From Vogesella indigofera (GTDB taxonomy: Bacteria; Pseudomonadota; Gammaproteobacteria; Burkholderiales; Chromobacteriaceae), in NCBI RefSeq assembly GCF_028548395.1, contig NZ_JAQQLA010000012.1:1-64000 (forward strand): a stretch of DNA of 64,000 nt, in the 5' to 3' direction. This document shows, piece after piece, positions 53,726-62,566 of the stretch. The position numbers were made by a program, and so were the translations under genes. Position 1 is the stretch's first letter. Each line of letters opens with the position of its first letter. The notes below the pieces were generated by a model. It was given only the letters and a program-made list of their open reading frames with translations. It had not been told where the DNA came from and made no database searches.

Positions 53726-53739
53726 AAGGTTGGCCGCAG
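53726..53739 (+). repeat. Single dispersed motif AAGGTTGGCCGCAG before aotQ
   Basis: Full core (53729-53738) in the 81-base gap between the second aotJ and aotQ. Confidence 0.8.
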
Positions 53740-53768
53740 CGTCCAGACGCAAAAACCGGAGTAATACC

Positions 53769-54458
53769 ATGTTTCTACAGGGCTACCTGCCCAGCATCAT
53801 GGAAGGCACCATTCTGACCCTGCAGGTTGCAGTGTCGGCATTGCTGGTGTCCGTGGTACTGGGCCTGATCGGGGCGATGTTCAAGATGTCGCCATCCAAG
53901 CCACTCGCGTGGCTGGCAGAAGTCTATTCCACCGTGGTGCGCGGCGTACCCGACCTGGTGTGGATGCTGCTGCTGTTCTTCGGCGTGCAGATGCTGATCA
54001 ACGAGCTGTTCGCGCAACTGGGCTGGGAAGCACCGGAGATCAACTCCTTCTTCGCCGGCGTGATGACCATCGGCTTCATCTTCGGCGCCTACATGACCGA
54101 AACCTTCCGCGGCGCCATCATGGCGGTGCCGAAAGGCCAGATGGAAGCCGGCCTCGCCTACGGCATGAGCCCGCTGCGCGTGTTCCTGCGCATCACCTTC
54201 CCGCAGATGGTGCGCTTCGCGCTGCCCAGCTTCTCCAACAACTGGCTGGTGCTGGTGAAATCCACCGCCCTGGTGTCGGTGATCGGCCTCAACGACGTGA
54301 TGTACCGCGCCGATACCGCCAAATCCATCACCCAGGAACCGTTTACCGTCTACGCCGTGGTCGGCTGTATTTTCCTGGCCATCACCAGCGTGTCCGATCT
54401 TGCCCTCAAGCGTCTGGAAAAACGCTACTCCACCGGCGTACGGGAGACTGAACTGTGA
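53769..54458 (+). CDS. aotQ: Arginine/ornithine-type ABC permease 1
   Basis: 229 residues, His/Glu/Gln/Arg/opine permease family; five helices and EAA-type loop EAGLAYGMSPLRVFLRITFPQ. Start at MFLQGYLPSIMEG with GGAG eight bases upstream; the frame continues upstream without support. Its TGA overlaps the aotM GTG. Confidence 0.93.
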   Translation: MFLQGYLPSIMEGTILTLQVAVSALLVSVVLGLIGAMFKMSPSKPLAWLAEVYSTVVRGVPDLVWMLLLFFGVQMLINELFAQLGWEAPEINSFFAGVMTIGFIFGAYMTETFRGAIMAVPKGQMEAGLAYGMSPLRVFLRITFPQMVRFALPSFSNNWLVLVKSTALVSVIGLNDVMYRADTAKSITQEPFTVYAVVGCIFLAITSVSDLALKRLEKRYSTGVRETEL

Positions 54459-55186
54459 TCGACGTAAACCTGATTATCGAACGCTTCCCGGCCTTCCTCG
54501 GCGGCACAGACGGCGCCCCGATCATGTCCACCTCCGACGGCCTGCAACTGACGCTGGAACTGCTCGGTCTGTCGCTGGTGTTCGGCCTGCTGCTGGCGGT
54601 GCCGATGGCGCTGATGCTGGTGTCGCGCAACAAGTGGGTCGCGCGCCCGGTGTGGCTGTACACCTACGTGTTCCGCGGCACCCCGCTCTTGGTGCAGCTG
54701 TTCATCATCTACTACGGCCTGTCGCAGTTCGACTGGGTGCGTGACAGCTGGGCGTGGGAATACCTGCGCGAGGCCTACGTCTGCGCCATCCTGGCGTTCA
54801 CGCTGAACACCGCCGCCTACACCACCGAGATCCTCGCCGGCCAGATCCGCAACACCCACTACGGTGAAATCGAGGCGGCCAAGGCGATGGGCATGGGCAA
54901 GTGGCTGATGATGCGCCGCATCGTGATCCCGTCCGCGCTGCGCCGTGCTCTGCCGGCCTACAGCAACGAAGTGGTGATGATGATGCAGTCGACCTCGATC
55001 GCCGGCCTGGTCACGCTGGCCGACCTGACCGGTGTCGCCCGCCGCGTGTTCAGTGATACCTACATGCCGTTTGAGCCGTTCCTGACCGTGGCCGGCATCT
55101 ATCTGGTGATGACCTTTGCCCTGGTCTGGCTGTTCAAGAAGGCCGAACAGCGCTGGCTGGCCTACCTGGCGCCGCGCAAGCACTAA
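54455..55186 (+). CDS. aotM: Arginine/ornithine-type ABC permease 2
   Basis: 243 residues; VFRGTPLLVQLFIIYYG and EAAKAMGMGKWLMMRRIVIPS are typical of ArtM/HisM/AotM. GTG start inside GTGA overlap with aotQ. Confidence 0.93.
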   Translation: MIDVNLIIERFPAFLGGTDGAPIMSTSDGLQLTLELLGLSLVFGLLLAVPMALMLVSRNKWVARPVWLYTYVFRGTPLLVQLFIIYYGLSQFDWVRDSWAWEYLREAYVCAILAFTLNTAAYTTEILAGQIRNTHYGEIEAAKAMGMGKWLMMRRIVIPSALRRALPAYSNEVVMMMQSTSIAGLVTLADLTGVARRVFSDTYMPFEPFLTVAGIYLVMTFALVWLFKKAEQRWLAYLAPRKH

Positions 55187-55195
55187 GGAGCCGTC

Positions 55196-56323
55196 ATGCA
55201 CAGAATCGATCATCCGCTGCCGCCCATCAGCCTGAACACTGCGCGCCAGATCAGCAGTTTTCACTTTGGCCGCGCCGGACAGGGAGAAAAGGTCTACATC
55301 CAGGCCAGCCTGCACGCCGACGAACTGCCGGGCATGCTCACCGCCTGGCAGCTGAAGCAAAGGTTGGCCGCACTGGAGGCCGAAGGTCGCCTGCTGGGCG
55401 AAGTGGTGCTGGTACCGGTCGCCAACCCGATCGGCCTCGACCAGAACCTGAACAGCGTGATGCTGGGCCGCTTCGAGCTGGCCAGCGGCCAGAACTTCAA
55501 CCGCCACTACCCGGCCTTTGCCGCCGACATCTTTCACGAGTTGAAAGCGGAACTGGGTCAGGACGCGAAGGCCAACACCCGCCTGATCCGCGAGCGGCTG
55601 CGCGGCAAGGTCGCCGCCATTGCGCCGGCGAGCGAGCTGGCCGCGCAGCGCAAGACGCTGATGCTGCTTGCCTGTGACGCCGACGTGGTGCTGGACCTGC
55701 ACTGCGACTGCGCCGCGGCGATGCACCTGTACACCGGCACGCCACTGTGGCAACAGTGCGAACCGCTGGCACGCTATATCGGTGCCGCCGCCACGCTGCT
55801 GGCCGAGGAATCCGGCGACAACCCGTTCGACGAGGCCTGCAGCCAGCTGTGGTGGCAACTGCGCGACATGGCGGCTGCGGCCAACCTTGACGCCGCCATC
55901 GACATGGCCTGCCTCGCCGTCACCATCGAGCTGCGCGGCCAGGCCGACGTCAGCCATGCTCTGGCGACACAGGATGCCGACGCCATCATCGCCTTCCTGC
56001 AGCACCGCGGCGTGATTGCCGGCACCGCCCCGGCGCTGCCGGAGCTGCGCTACCCGGCAACGCCGCTGGCCGGCTCCGACAGCCTGCTGGCGCCGCATCC
56101 CGGCGTGGTGCACTACCACTTGCAGTCCGGCACCCTCGTGGCCGCCGGCGATGCCATCGCCGACATCATCGACCCGGTCAACGACCGTGTCACCACCTTG
56201 CGCGCCAGCCGTCCCGGCATGCTCTACGCCACCGAAAGCCGCCACTACGCCATTACCGGCCAGTGGCTGGCCAAAGTGGCCACCCCTGAATCCTTTAAAA
56301 CCGGAAAGTTGCTATCAGCATGA
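55196..56323 (+). CDS. aotO: Succinylglutamate desuccinylase/aspartoacylase family protein
   Basis: 375-residue M14-like zinc hydrolase fold: zinc ligands in LHADELPGM and LDLHCD, with NFNRHYP. It sits between aotM and aotP exactly as AotO does in P. aeruginosa, where its enzymatic role in transport is unclear. Could deacylate an imported acyl-amino acid. Two motif copies (cores 55373, 55876) encode LAAL and AANL. Its stop overlaps the aotP ATG. Confidence 0.9.
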   Translation: MHRIDHPLPPISLNTARQISSFHFGRAGQGEKVYIQASLHADELPGMLTAWQLKQRLAALEAEGRLLGEVVLVPVANPIGLDQNLNSVMLGRFELASGQNFNRHYPAFAADIFHELKAELGQDAKANTRLIRERLRGKVAAIAPASELAAQRKTLMLLACDADVVLDLHCDCAAAMHLYTGTPLWQQCEPLARYIGAAATLLAEESGDNPFDEACSQLWWQLRDMAAAANLDAAIDMACLAVTIELRGQADVSHALATQDADAIIAFLQHRGVIAGTAPALPELRYPATPLAGSDSLLAPHPGVVHYHLQSGTLVAAGDAIADIIDPVNDRVTTLRASRPGMLYATESRHYAITGQWLAKVATPESFKTGKLLSA

Positions 56324-57135
56324 AACCGCTAGAACATGATCTCGCCGTCGGCGCCGCCGCTGATGGCAACACCAAACTGAACGTCATCGACCTGCACAAG
56401 AGCTACGGCAGCCACGAGGTGCTGAAAGGCGTCTCGCTGACCGCCCACGCCGGCGACGTGATCAGCATCATCGGCTCTTCCGGCTCCGGCAAGAGTACCT
56501 TCCTGCGCTGCATCAACATGCTGGAACAGCCGCACAGCGGCACCATCGCCGTCACCGGCGAAACGCTGAAGCTGGTCACCGACAAGCGCAACGGCGCGCT
56601 GAAAGCGGAAGACCCGAAACAGCTGGCGCGCCTGCGCACCAAGCTGGCGATGGTATTCCAGCACTTCAACCTGTGGGCGCACATGACGGTGCTGGAAAAC
56701 ATCATCGAGGCGCCGATCCACGTGCTGGGCGTGCCGAAGGATGAAGCCATCGCCCGTGCCCGCAAGTACCTGGACAAGGTTGGCCTCAAGAACGTCGAGG
56801 ACAAGTACCCGTCGCACATGTCCGGCGGCCAGCAGCAGCGCGTGGCGATCGCCCGTGCGCTGGCGATGGAGCCGGAAGTGATGCTGTTCGACGAGCCGAC
56901 CTCGGCGCTGGACCCGGAACTGGTCGGCGAAGTACTGCGCGTGATGCAGGATCTGGCGCGCGAAGGCCGCACCATGGTGGTGGTGACCCACGAAATGGGC
57001 TTCGCCCGTGAAGTGTCCAACCATGTCATCTTCCTGCACCAGGGCCGCATCGAAGAACAGGGTCATCCAAAGGAAGTGCTGACCAAGCCGAAAAGCGAAC
57101 GTCTGGCACAATTCCTGTCCGGCAGCCTGAAATAA
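56320..57135 (+). CDS. aotP: Arginine/ornithine-type ABC ATP-binding protein
   Basis: 271 residues; Walker [11 protein letters not shown]-loop [16 protein letters not shown], signature SGGQQQR, Walker [15 protein letters not shown]-loop VTHEM. HisP/AotP type. Confidence 0.95.
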   Translation: MKPLEHDLAVGAAADGNTKLNVIDLHKSYGSHEVLKGVSLTAHAGDVISIIGSSGSGKSTFLRCINMLEQPHSGTIAVTGETLKLVTDKRNGALKAEDPKQLARLRTKLAMVFQHFNLWAHMTVLENIIEAPIHVLGVPKDEAIARARKYLDKVGLKNVEDKYPSHMSGGQQQRVAIARALAMEPEVMLFDEPTSALDPELVGEVLRVMQDLAREGRTMVVVTHEMGFAREVSNHVIFLHQGRIEEQGHPKEVLTKPKSERLAQFLSGSLK

Positions 57136-57238
57136 GCCGTACAATCGCCGCTTGACAAGCAAGCGCCATGCTGACGATAACCTCAGCATGGCGCCTTGTT
57201 ATTTGCATCGCCCTTCGCCCAATCACCAGATTGCTGAC

Positions 57239-58213
57239 ATGGTCAACGTAACTTCCGGCACCAAACCCGTCCGCTACGGCTTCCTGCTGCTGCCCAATGC
57301 GTCGATGGCCGACTTTGCCATCGCCACCGAGGTGCTGACCCGCGCCAACCAGCTGGCGGAAAAAAAGTGCTACGAGTTCCTGCCGCTATCGCTGGACGGC
57401 CTGCCGGTCACGCTCAGCAACGGCCTGCGCCTGGCGGTGGACCTGCCGCTGGCCCACGCGCCGAAGCTGGACGTGCTGGTGGTGCTGGCCGATGAAGTCG
57501 GCGTCGACATCGCCGCCGACGAGCTGGCGCGCGTGATCGGCAGCCAGCTCAACGAACACACCATGCTCGCCGGCATCAACTGCGGCAGCTACTGGCTGGC
57601 ACGCGCCGGGCTGCTGGCCGGCCATCGTGCCACCATCCACTGGCAGGAAATCAGCCGCCTGTCGGACGAATTCCCCGACGTGATCGTGTCGTCCAACCTG
57701 TACGAGATCGACGGCAACCGCCTGACCAGCACCGGCGGCGCCGCCACCTTCGACTTCATGATGGCGCTGGTTGCGGCCAACCTTGGCCAGGAATTCGCCG
57801 CGCAGCTGTCGGAAGTATTCAGCATGGAACGGCTGCGTCCCGGCAGCGAGCGGCAGCGCATTCCGCTGGCCACCCGCATCGGCGGCAGCCAGCCGAAGCT
57901 GACCGAGGCGGTCAGCCTGATGGAAGCCAATATCGAGGAACCGCTGACCACCGACGACATCGCCTACTACGTCGGCGTGTCGCGGCGCCAGCTGGAGCGC
58001 CTGTTCAAGCAGTACCTCGGTACCGTGCCGTCGAAATACTATCTGGAGCTGCGCCTGAACCGCGCGCGCCAGCTCTTGCAGCAGACCAGCAAGTCCATCG
58101 TGCAGATCGGCCTCGCCTGCGGCTTCTCCAGCGGCCCGCACTTCTCCAGCACCTACCGCAGCCACTTCAACATCACGCCGCGCGAAGAGCGGGCGCAGCG
58201 CACCCAGGGCTGA
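57239..58213 (+). CDS. argR: AraC-family arginine regulator ArgR (Pseudomonas type)
   Basis: Transcriptional regulator with an N-terminal DJ-1/PfpI-like glutamine-amidotransferase domain (VRYGFLLLPN ... INCGSYWLARAGLLAGHRATIHW) and a C-terminal AraC HTH pair (NIEEPLTTDDIAYYVGVSRRQLERLFKQYL; IVQIGLACGFSSGPHFSSTYRSHFNITPRE). Not the hexameric enterobacterial ArgR. 324 residues from MVNVTSG, which matches the Pseudomonas N-terminus; an ATG at 57188 is an alternative. Last gene of the aot operon, thus likely autoregulated. Motif copy (core 57772) encodes VAANL. Confidence 0.92.
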   Translation: MVNVTSGTKPVRYGFLLLPNASMADFAIATEVLTRANQLAEKKCYEFLPLSLDGLPVTLSNGLRLAVDLPLAHAPKLDVLVVLADEVGVDIAADELARVIGSQLNEHTMLAGINCGSYWLARAGLLAGHRATIHWQEISRLSDEFPDVIVSSNLYEIDGNRLTSTGGAATFDFMMALVAANLGQEFAAQLSEVFSMERLRPGSERQRIPLATRIGGSQPKLTEAVSLMEANIEEPLTTDDIAYYVGVSRRQLERLFKQYLGTVPSKYYLELRLNRARQLLQQTSKSIVQIGLACGFSSGPHFSSTYRSHFNITPREERAQRTQG

Positions 58214-58357
58214 GAGCGCATTCAGTCCTCGCGCACTCACGCGAGGCAAGGCGAAAGCGGCTGCGACTGCAGCATTGACCAGTGCTCCATGCGCCTTGCC
58301 GGCTCGCACTTGACGCCGTCTCGCGCCATTGACATCACGTTGCCGCAGATCGTGAAC
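58214..58357 (-). repeat. Diverged dispersed repeat, copy B (about 144 bp)
   Basis: Minus strand is similar to 36474-36613 from end to end, best at the two ends. Starts right behind the argR stop codon. It has no kept open frame. Confidence 0.7.
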
Positions 58358-58443
58358 CGGCGCTCGGCGTCTCCGCCTTGCAGCAACGCCCCCGGCGCGG
58401 CCACGATCCCCTCGCGCACAGCGCCCATTTCACTCATTCAGTT

Positions 58444-58465
58444 TTTCTGAATAGATACTCAGAAA
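58444..58465. promoter_or_regulatory. Inverted repeat upstream of the marR gene
   Basis: TTTCTGA (58444-58450) and TCAGAAA (58459-58465), 8 bases apart, in AT-rich DNA 55 bases before the ATG. Plausible operator for the MarR protein itself. Confidence 0.5.
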
Positions 58466-58520
58466 TGCTGTGTTTTATTTTGTACTAACTAAAACTATCC
58501 TGACGAGAACCAAATCCGCG

Positions 58521-58982
58521 ATGACCACTCCTATGCAACAGCGCAGTGTGACCCGTTCGATGGCGCTGGTACGCGAACTGGTACGCACCTACCAGGCGTT
58601 CGAGCAACTGAGCAGCAGCCGCATCCGCAGCCACGGCCTGACACCGCCGCAATTCGACGTGATTGCGACGCTGGGCAACACCCCGGGCATGAGCTGCAAG
58701 GAACTCTCCAGCCGCACCCTGATCACCAAGGGGACGCTGACCGGCGTGCTGGACCGGCTGCTGGACAAGGGGCTGATCAGCCGCCGTGTCGACGCCAACG
58801 ACCGGCGCAGCCTGTTCGTGGCGCTGACCAGCGAGGGTGACAGCGTGTTCCGTGCCACCTTCCCGGATGTCACCGGCCACTGCGATGGCGCATTCGATGC
58901 GATGAGCGATGAAGAACTGAAGCAGATCACGGCCACGCTGGCCGGCCTGCGTTTGGCCATTACGGCAAAACTGGAGTCCTGA
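58521..58982 (+). CDS. MarR-family transcriptional regulator
   Basis: 153 residues from MTTPMQQRSV; winged-helix core GLTPPQFDVIATLGNTPGMSCKELSSRTLITKGTLTGVLDRLLDKGLISRR with the wing DANDRRSLFVALT. No conserved OhrR-type N-terminal cysteine pair. Directly followed, without a gap, by cytochrome b561 and YceI genes, the probable targets. Confidence 0.9.
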   Translation: MTTPMQQRSVTRSMALVRELVRTYQAFEQLSSSRIRSHGLTPPQFDVIATLGNTPGMSCKELSSRTLITKGTLTGVLDRLLDKGLISRRVDANDRRSLFVALTSEGDSVFRATFPDVTGHCDGAFDAMSDEELKQITATLAGLRLAITAKLES

Positions 58983-59519
58983 ATGAAGATGAACCAACGT
59001 TACCACCCGAGCCAGATCCTGCTGCACGCGGTGATCGGCCTGCTGATCGTGCTGACCTTTGCCTTCGGCAAGTACGTGGCCGGCCTGCCGCTGTCGCCGG
59101 CCAAGTTCCAGCTGATCAGCTACCACAAATGGGGCGGCATCATCGTGCTGCTGCTAGTCGTGGTGCGCATCGTGCTGCGCCTGCTCAAGGGCACGCCGCC
59201 GCTGCCGGCCACCATGTCACCGCTGGCCAGACTGGCCGCCCACGCCGGCCACCTGGCGCTGTACGTGCTGATGCTGGCGGTGCCGCTGTCCGGCTGGCTG
59301 ATGAGCTCGGCCTACGGCATCCCGGTGGTGCTGTTCAGCGTGCTGCCGCTGCCGGACCTGATTGCGGCCAACCCTGCGCTGGCGGAACAGCTGGGCGAGG
59401 TGCACGAGCTGCTCAACCAGCTGCTGCTGATCACCGTGATCCTCCACGTGCTGGCGGCACTGAAACACCACTTTATTGACCGCGACGGTCTGCTGCAACG
59501 CATGAGCCTGCGTCGTTAA
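58983..59519 (+). CDS. Cytochrome b561
   Basis: 178 residues, four membrane helices with haem-ligand histidines in LHAVIGL, SYHKWGG, HLALYVLM and LHVLAALKHH. YceJ-type b561 that usually accompanies YceI; thought to move electrons between quinol and periplasmic partners. Motif copy (core 59363) encodes IAANP. Confidence 0.92.
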   Translation: MKMNQRYHPSQILLHAVIGLLIVLTFAFGKYVAGLPLSPAKFQLISYHKWGGIIVLLLVVVRIVLRLLKGTPPLPATMSPLARLAAHAGHLALYVLMLAVPLSGWLMSSAYGIPVVLFSVLPLPDLIAANPALAEQLGEVHELLNQLLLITVILHVLAALKHHFIDRDGLLQRMSLRR

Positions 59520-59540
59520 CCCGAAGGACGAAAGCCCCCG

Positions 59541-60083
59541 ATGAAAGCCCTGTTGATCTCCGCCGGCCTGCTGCTGGCCAGCCCGGTGTTTGCCCAGAAT
59601 GTCGACCTTGGCAAAAGCCAGCTCGTGTTCACCATGAAACAGATGGGAGTGCCGGTATCCGGCAGCTTCAAGAAATTCGCCGCCAAGGTCAGCTTTGACC
59701 CGGCCAAGGCCGACAAGGGCAGCGCCGACATCACCATCGACGTGAACAGCATCAGCCTGCCCACCGCCGACGCCAACGCCGAAGCCCGCAAGAAGGACTG
59801 GTTCAACACCGCCCAGTTCGCCCAGGCCCGTTTCGTGTCCAGCAGCATCAAGCCGCTGGGCGGCAACCGTTACCAAGTCAGCGGCAAGCTGACGCTGAAA
59901 GGCATCACCCGCGAGCTGAGCGCACCGTTCACCGCCACCAGCCAGGGCAAGGCCGTCAGCATCGACGGTACCCTGCCGATTTCCCGGCTCGCCTTCAAGA
60001 TCGGTGAAGGCAGCTGGAGCGACACCGGCACCGTTGCCGACAATGTCGACCTGCGTTTCCGTCTTGTAGTAGCCAACCCTTGA
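59541..60083 (+). CDS. YceI family periplasmic protein, copy 1
   Basis: 180 residues: signal peptide ending SPVFA, then the YceI lipocalin-like barrel (KSQLVFTMKQMGVPVSGSFKKFAAKVSFD; RKKDWFNTAQFAQARFVSS). YceI proteins bind polyisoprenoid or lipid-like ligands. This copy is less typical than copy 2. Confidence 0.9.
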   Translation: MKALLISAGLLLASPVFAQNVDLGKSQLVFTMKQMGVPVSGSFKKFAAKVSFDPAKADKGSADITIDVNSISLPTADANAEARKKDWFNTAQFAQARFVSSSIKPLGGNRYQVSGKLTLKGITRELSAPFTATSQGKAVSIDGTLPISRLAFKIGEGSWSDTGTVADNVDLRFRLVVANP

Positions 60084-60103
60084 ACCACCCCGGAGTGTTA
60101 ACC

Positions 60104-60673
60104 ATGATTCGTACCACCCTGTTTGCGACCCTGTTTGCGTCTGCCGGTCTGGCATTTGCGGCCCCGGCCAGCTACACCATCGACCCGAGCCACACCTACG
60201 CTGCCTACGAAGTCGGCCACCTCGGCCTGTCCAGCCAGAGCGGCGTGTTCACCAAGATCAGCGGCAATCTGAGCGTGGATGAAGCGGCCAAGAGCGGCAA
60301 CGTCGACATCACCATCGACGCCGCCTCGCTGCAGACCTTCTTCGCCGATCGCGACAAGCACCTGAAGAGCGCCGATTTCTTCAATGTCGAGAAATTCCCG
60401 ACGCTGACCTACAAGTCGGACAAGGTGGTGTTCAAGGGCAACAAGCCGGCCGCCGTCGAAGGCAAGCTGACCCTGCTGGGCGTGACCAAGCCAGTCACCC
60501 TGCAGCTGGTCAACGTCAACAAGGCCAAGCACCCGATGACCGGCAAGGAAAGCTGGGGCGCCAACGCGGTGGCCACCATCAAGCGCAGCGAGTTCGGCAT
60601 GAAGACCTTCATCCCGGCCGTCAGCGACGAAGTGAAGCTGAGCATCGTTCTGGAAGCCAGCAAGGCCGAATAA
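60104..60673 (+). CDS. yceI: YceI family periplasmic protein, copy 2
   Basis: 189 residues from MIRTTLFATLF with CCGGAG upstream; signal peptide ending FA, then classic YceI residues (YTIDPSHTYAAYEVGHLGLS; KSADFFNVEKFPTLTYKS; FGMKTFIPAVSDEVKL). Last gene of the marR-b561-yceI-yceI unit. Confidence 0.93.
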   Translation: MIRTTLFATLFASAGLAFAAPASYTIDPSHTYAAYEVGHLGLSSQSGVFTKISGNLSVDEAAKSGNVDITIDAASLQTFFADRDKHLKSADFFNVEKFPTLTYKSDKVVFKGNKPAAVEGKLTLLGVTKPVTLQLVNVNKAKHPMTGKESWGANAVATIKRSEFGMKTFIPAVSDEVKLSIVLEASKAE

Positions 60674-60693
60674 GCCTGCCGGTGACGGAACAG

Positions 60694-60726
60694 AAAAAGC
60701 CGCCAGCATGCTGGCGGCTTTTTTGT
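60694..60726. terminator. Terminator between yceI and the histidine kinase
   Basis: Palindrome AAGCCGCCAG / CTGGCGGCTT (60697-60706, 60711-60720) with A and T runs, so bidirectional for the two convergent units. A single dispersed motif (core 60727-60736) abuts it. Confidence 0.9.
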
Positions 60727-60742
60727 TGCGGCCAACCTTGCG

Positions 60743-62566
60743 CTAGTGGCGCTCGTCCAGCGCCGGCAACAGCGGCAGGCGCACGGTAAAGCGCGTGCCC
60801 TCGTCCTCGCTGCTGTCCACCGTGATGCTGCCGCCGTGGCGCTGTACCAGCTCCCGCACCAGCGCCAGCCCCATGCCGCTGCCGGGAATGCCCTGCGCGG
60901 TACTGGCGCGGAAAAAGCGGGTGAACAGCTTGTCCTGCTCGTCCGCCGGGATGCCCACCCCCCAATCCTGCACCGTGACGTGCACCTCGCGCCCGGCGAC
61001 CGTGCAGTGCAGCGCCAGCCTCTGCCAGCGCGGCGAGTACTTGATGGCGTTGGAGATCAGGTTGCCGAACACCACGCGCAACAGCTCGGCGTCGCCATCG
61101 ACGATCAGCACGTCATCGGCGGCAAACGACACCTCGATCTGGCAATCGGGATGGATGTCCTGGCTCTGCTCCACCAGCTCGGCCAGCAGCGGCACCAGCC
61201 GCACCGGCCCCTGCTGCACCACCAGCTGCCCTTCCTCCAGCCGCGTCAGCGTCAGCACGCTGTCGGCGAGGCTGACCATGTGCTTGACCATGTCGCGCAG
61301 GCGCTGGGCGCGGCTTTGCAGCTGCTCGCCGTGGAACTGTTCCGGCTGGCGCTGCAGGCGCTGCGCGATGCCGTCGATCACCGCCAGCGGGGTGCGGTAC
61401 TCGTGCGACACCATGCTGACGAAGCGGCGCTGCATCTCGGCCAGCTCGCGCTCGTGCTGCAGCGTGGCTTCCAGCGCGTGTTCGCGCTGCAGGATGTGGC
61501 TGATGTCGAGAATGCTGGCCAGCACGCAGGGAATGCCACGGTAGTCGATCAGGCAGCCGGTGAGGCTGGCGTCGAACGGGCGCTGCTCGCGGTCGCGCAG
61601 CACCGCGTGAAAGTCGATCACCCGCCCTTCCTGCTGCAGAATCTCCAGGAAACGCTTGCGCTCCGCCGCGTGCTCGTACAGCGCGGCTGAGGTCGGCGTG
61701 AACTCGCTGCTGCTGCCCAGCCACATGCCGTAGCGCTCGATCGCCAGCCGGTTGGCGTAGCGGATGCGCTCCGACGCCAGCTCGGAAATCACCATCGGCA
61801 GCGGCAGCGCATCGAGAATGCCCTGCAGCTCCTCGCTGCGTTCGCGCTGCAGCTGCAGCAGCTTTTCGCGGTCGCTGACATCGTGCTGGCTGATCAGCAT
61901 CGCGCTCTCGCCGGTGGCCGGATCGCGGATGCGGAACAGCTGCACCTGATGGCGCACCATACTGCCATCGGCCAGTCGCACGTCCACCACCCGGCGCACG
62001 CCGCGGCTTTCCATCGCCGCCAGCCGCAGCTCGGCCAGCAGCTTGGGGTCCGGCAGCGAGGCCAGCAGCGCATCGCCCTCCGACGGCGGCAGCGCCAGCG
62101 CGGCGGCCGGGTTGCGCTGCAGCACCACGCCGTTGTCGTCGTACAGCGACACCATCTCGCGCACGTGGCGCAGCATCTCCACGCTGCGCACGGTATCGGC
62201 GTCGACCGACGACACCGGCACCGCCTCCACCTTCATCAGCTCCGGCCAGTCGTTATCGAAGCGGGCGCAGTGGCAGCGCACCTGCAGCGGCAGGCCATGC
62301 GGGTACAGCGTCCAGTTTTCCTCCACCGCGCGCTGCTCGGCAAAGGCGGCCTGGTACACGGCAAAGCGGGTGCGCAGCGTCTCGCTATTGATGGAGAAGT
62401 CGCGCTCCTGCAGCGACGCCAGATCCGCCGCGTCCCACAGCTGCAGGGCCTGGCGGTTGGCCCACACGATGCTCTGCCGGCGCATGTCGAAAAACCAGAC
62501 CGCCAGATGCAGGCGTTCCAGCAGCGGCATGGCCGCGGTCAGTGATGGCGGCAATTCGGTACTCAT
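60743..62566 (-). CDS. PAS-domain sensor histidine kinase
   Basis: 607 residues without membrane helices: at least two PAS-like modules (about 15-120 and 245-350), HisKA with the phospho-accepting H in MVSHEYRTPLAVID near 388, and HATPase_c with N box FGNLISNAIKYSP, G1 DWGVGIP and G2 GSGMGLALV. Cytosolic sensor of unknown signal. Its ATG overlaps the TGA of the upstream REC-EAL gene, so the two form one signalling unit. Confidence 0.93.
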   Translation of the reverse strand: MSTELPPSLTAAMPLLERLHLAVWFFDMRRQSIVWANRQALQLWDAADLASLQERDFSINSETLRTRFAVYQAAFAEQRAVEENWTLYPHGLPLQVRCHCARFDNDWPELMKVEAVPVSSVDADTVRSVEMLRHVREMVSLYDDNGVVLQRNPAAALALPPSEGDALLASLPDPKLLAELRLAAMESRGVRRVVDVRLADGSMVRHQVQLFRIRDPATGESAMLISQHDVSDREKLLQLQRERSEELQGILDALPLPMVISELASERIRYANRLAIERYGMWLGSSSEFTPTSAALYEHAAERKRFLEILQQEGRVIDFHAVLRDREQRPFDASLTGCLIDYRGIPCVLASILDISHILQREHALEATLQHERELAEMQRRFVSMVSHEYRTPLAVIDGIAQRLQRQPEQFHGEQLQSRAQRLRDMVKHMVSLADSVLTLTRLEEGQLVVQQGPVRLVPLLAELVEQSQDIHPDCQIEVSFAADDVLIVDGDAELLRVVFGNLISNAIKYSPRWQRLALHCTVAGREVHVTVQDWGVGIPADEQDKLFTRFFRASTAQGIPGSGMGLALVRELVQRHGGSITVDSSEDEGTRFTVRLPLLPALDERH

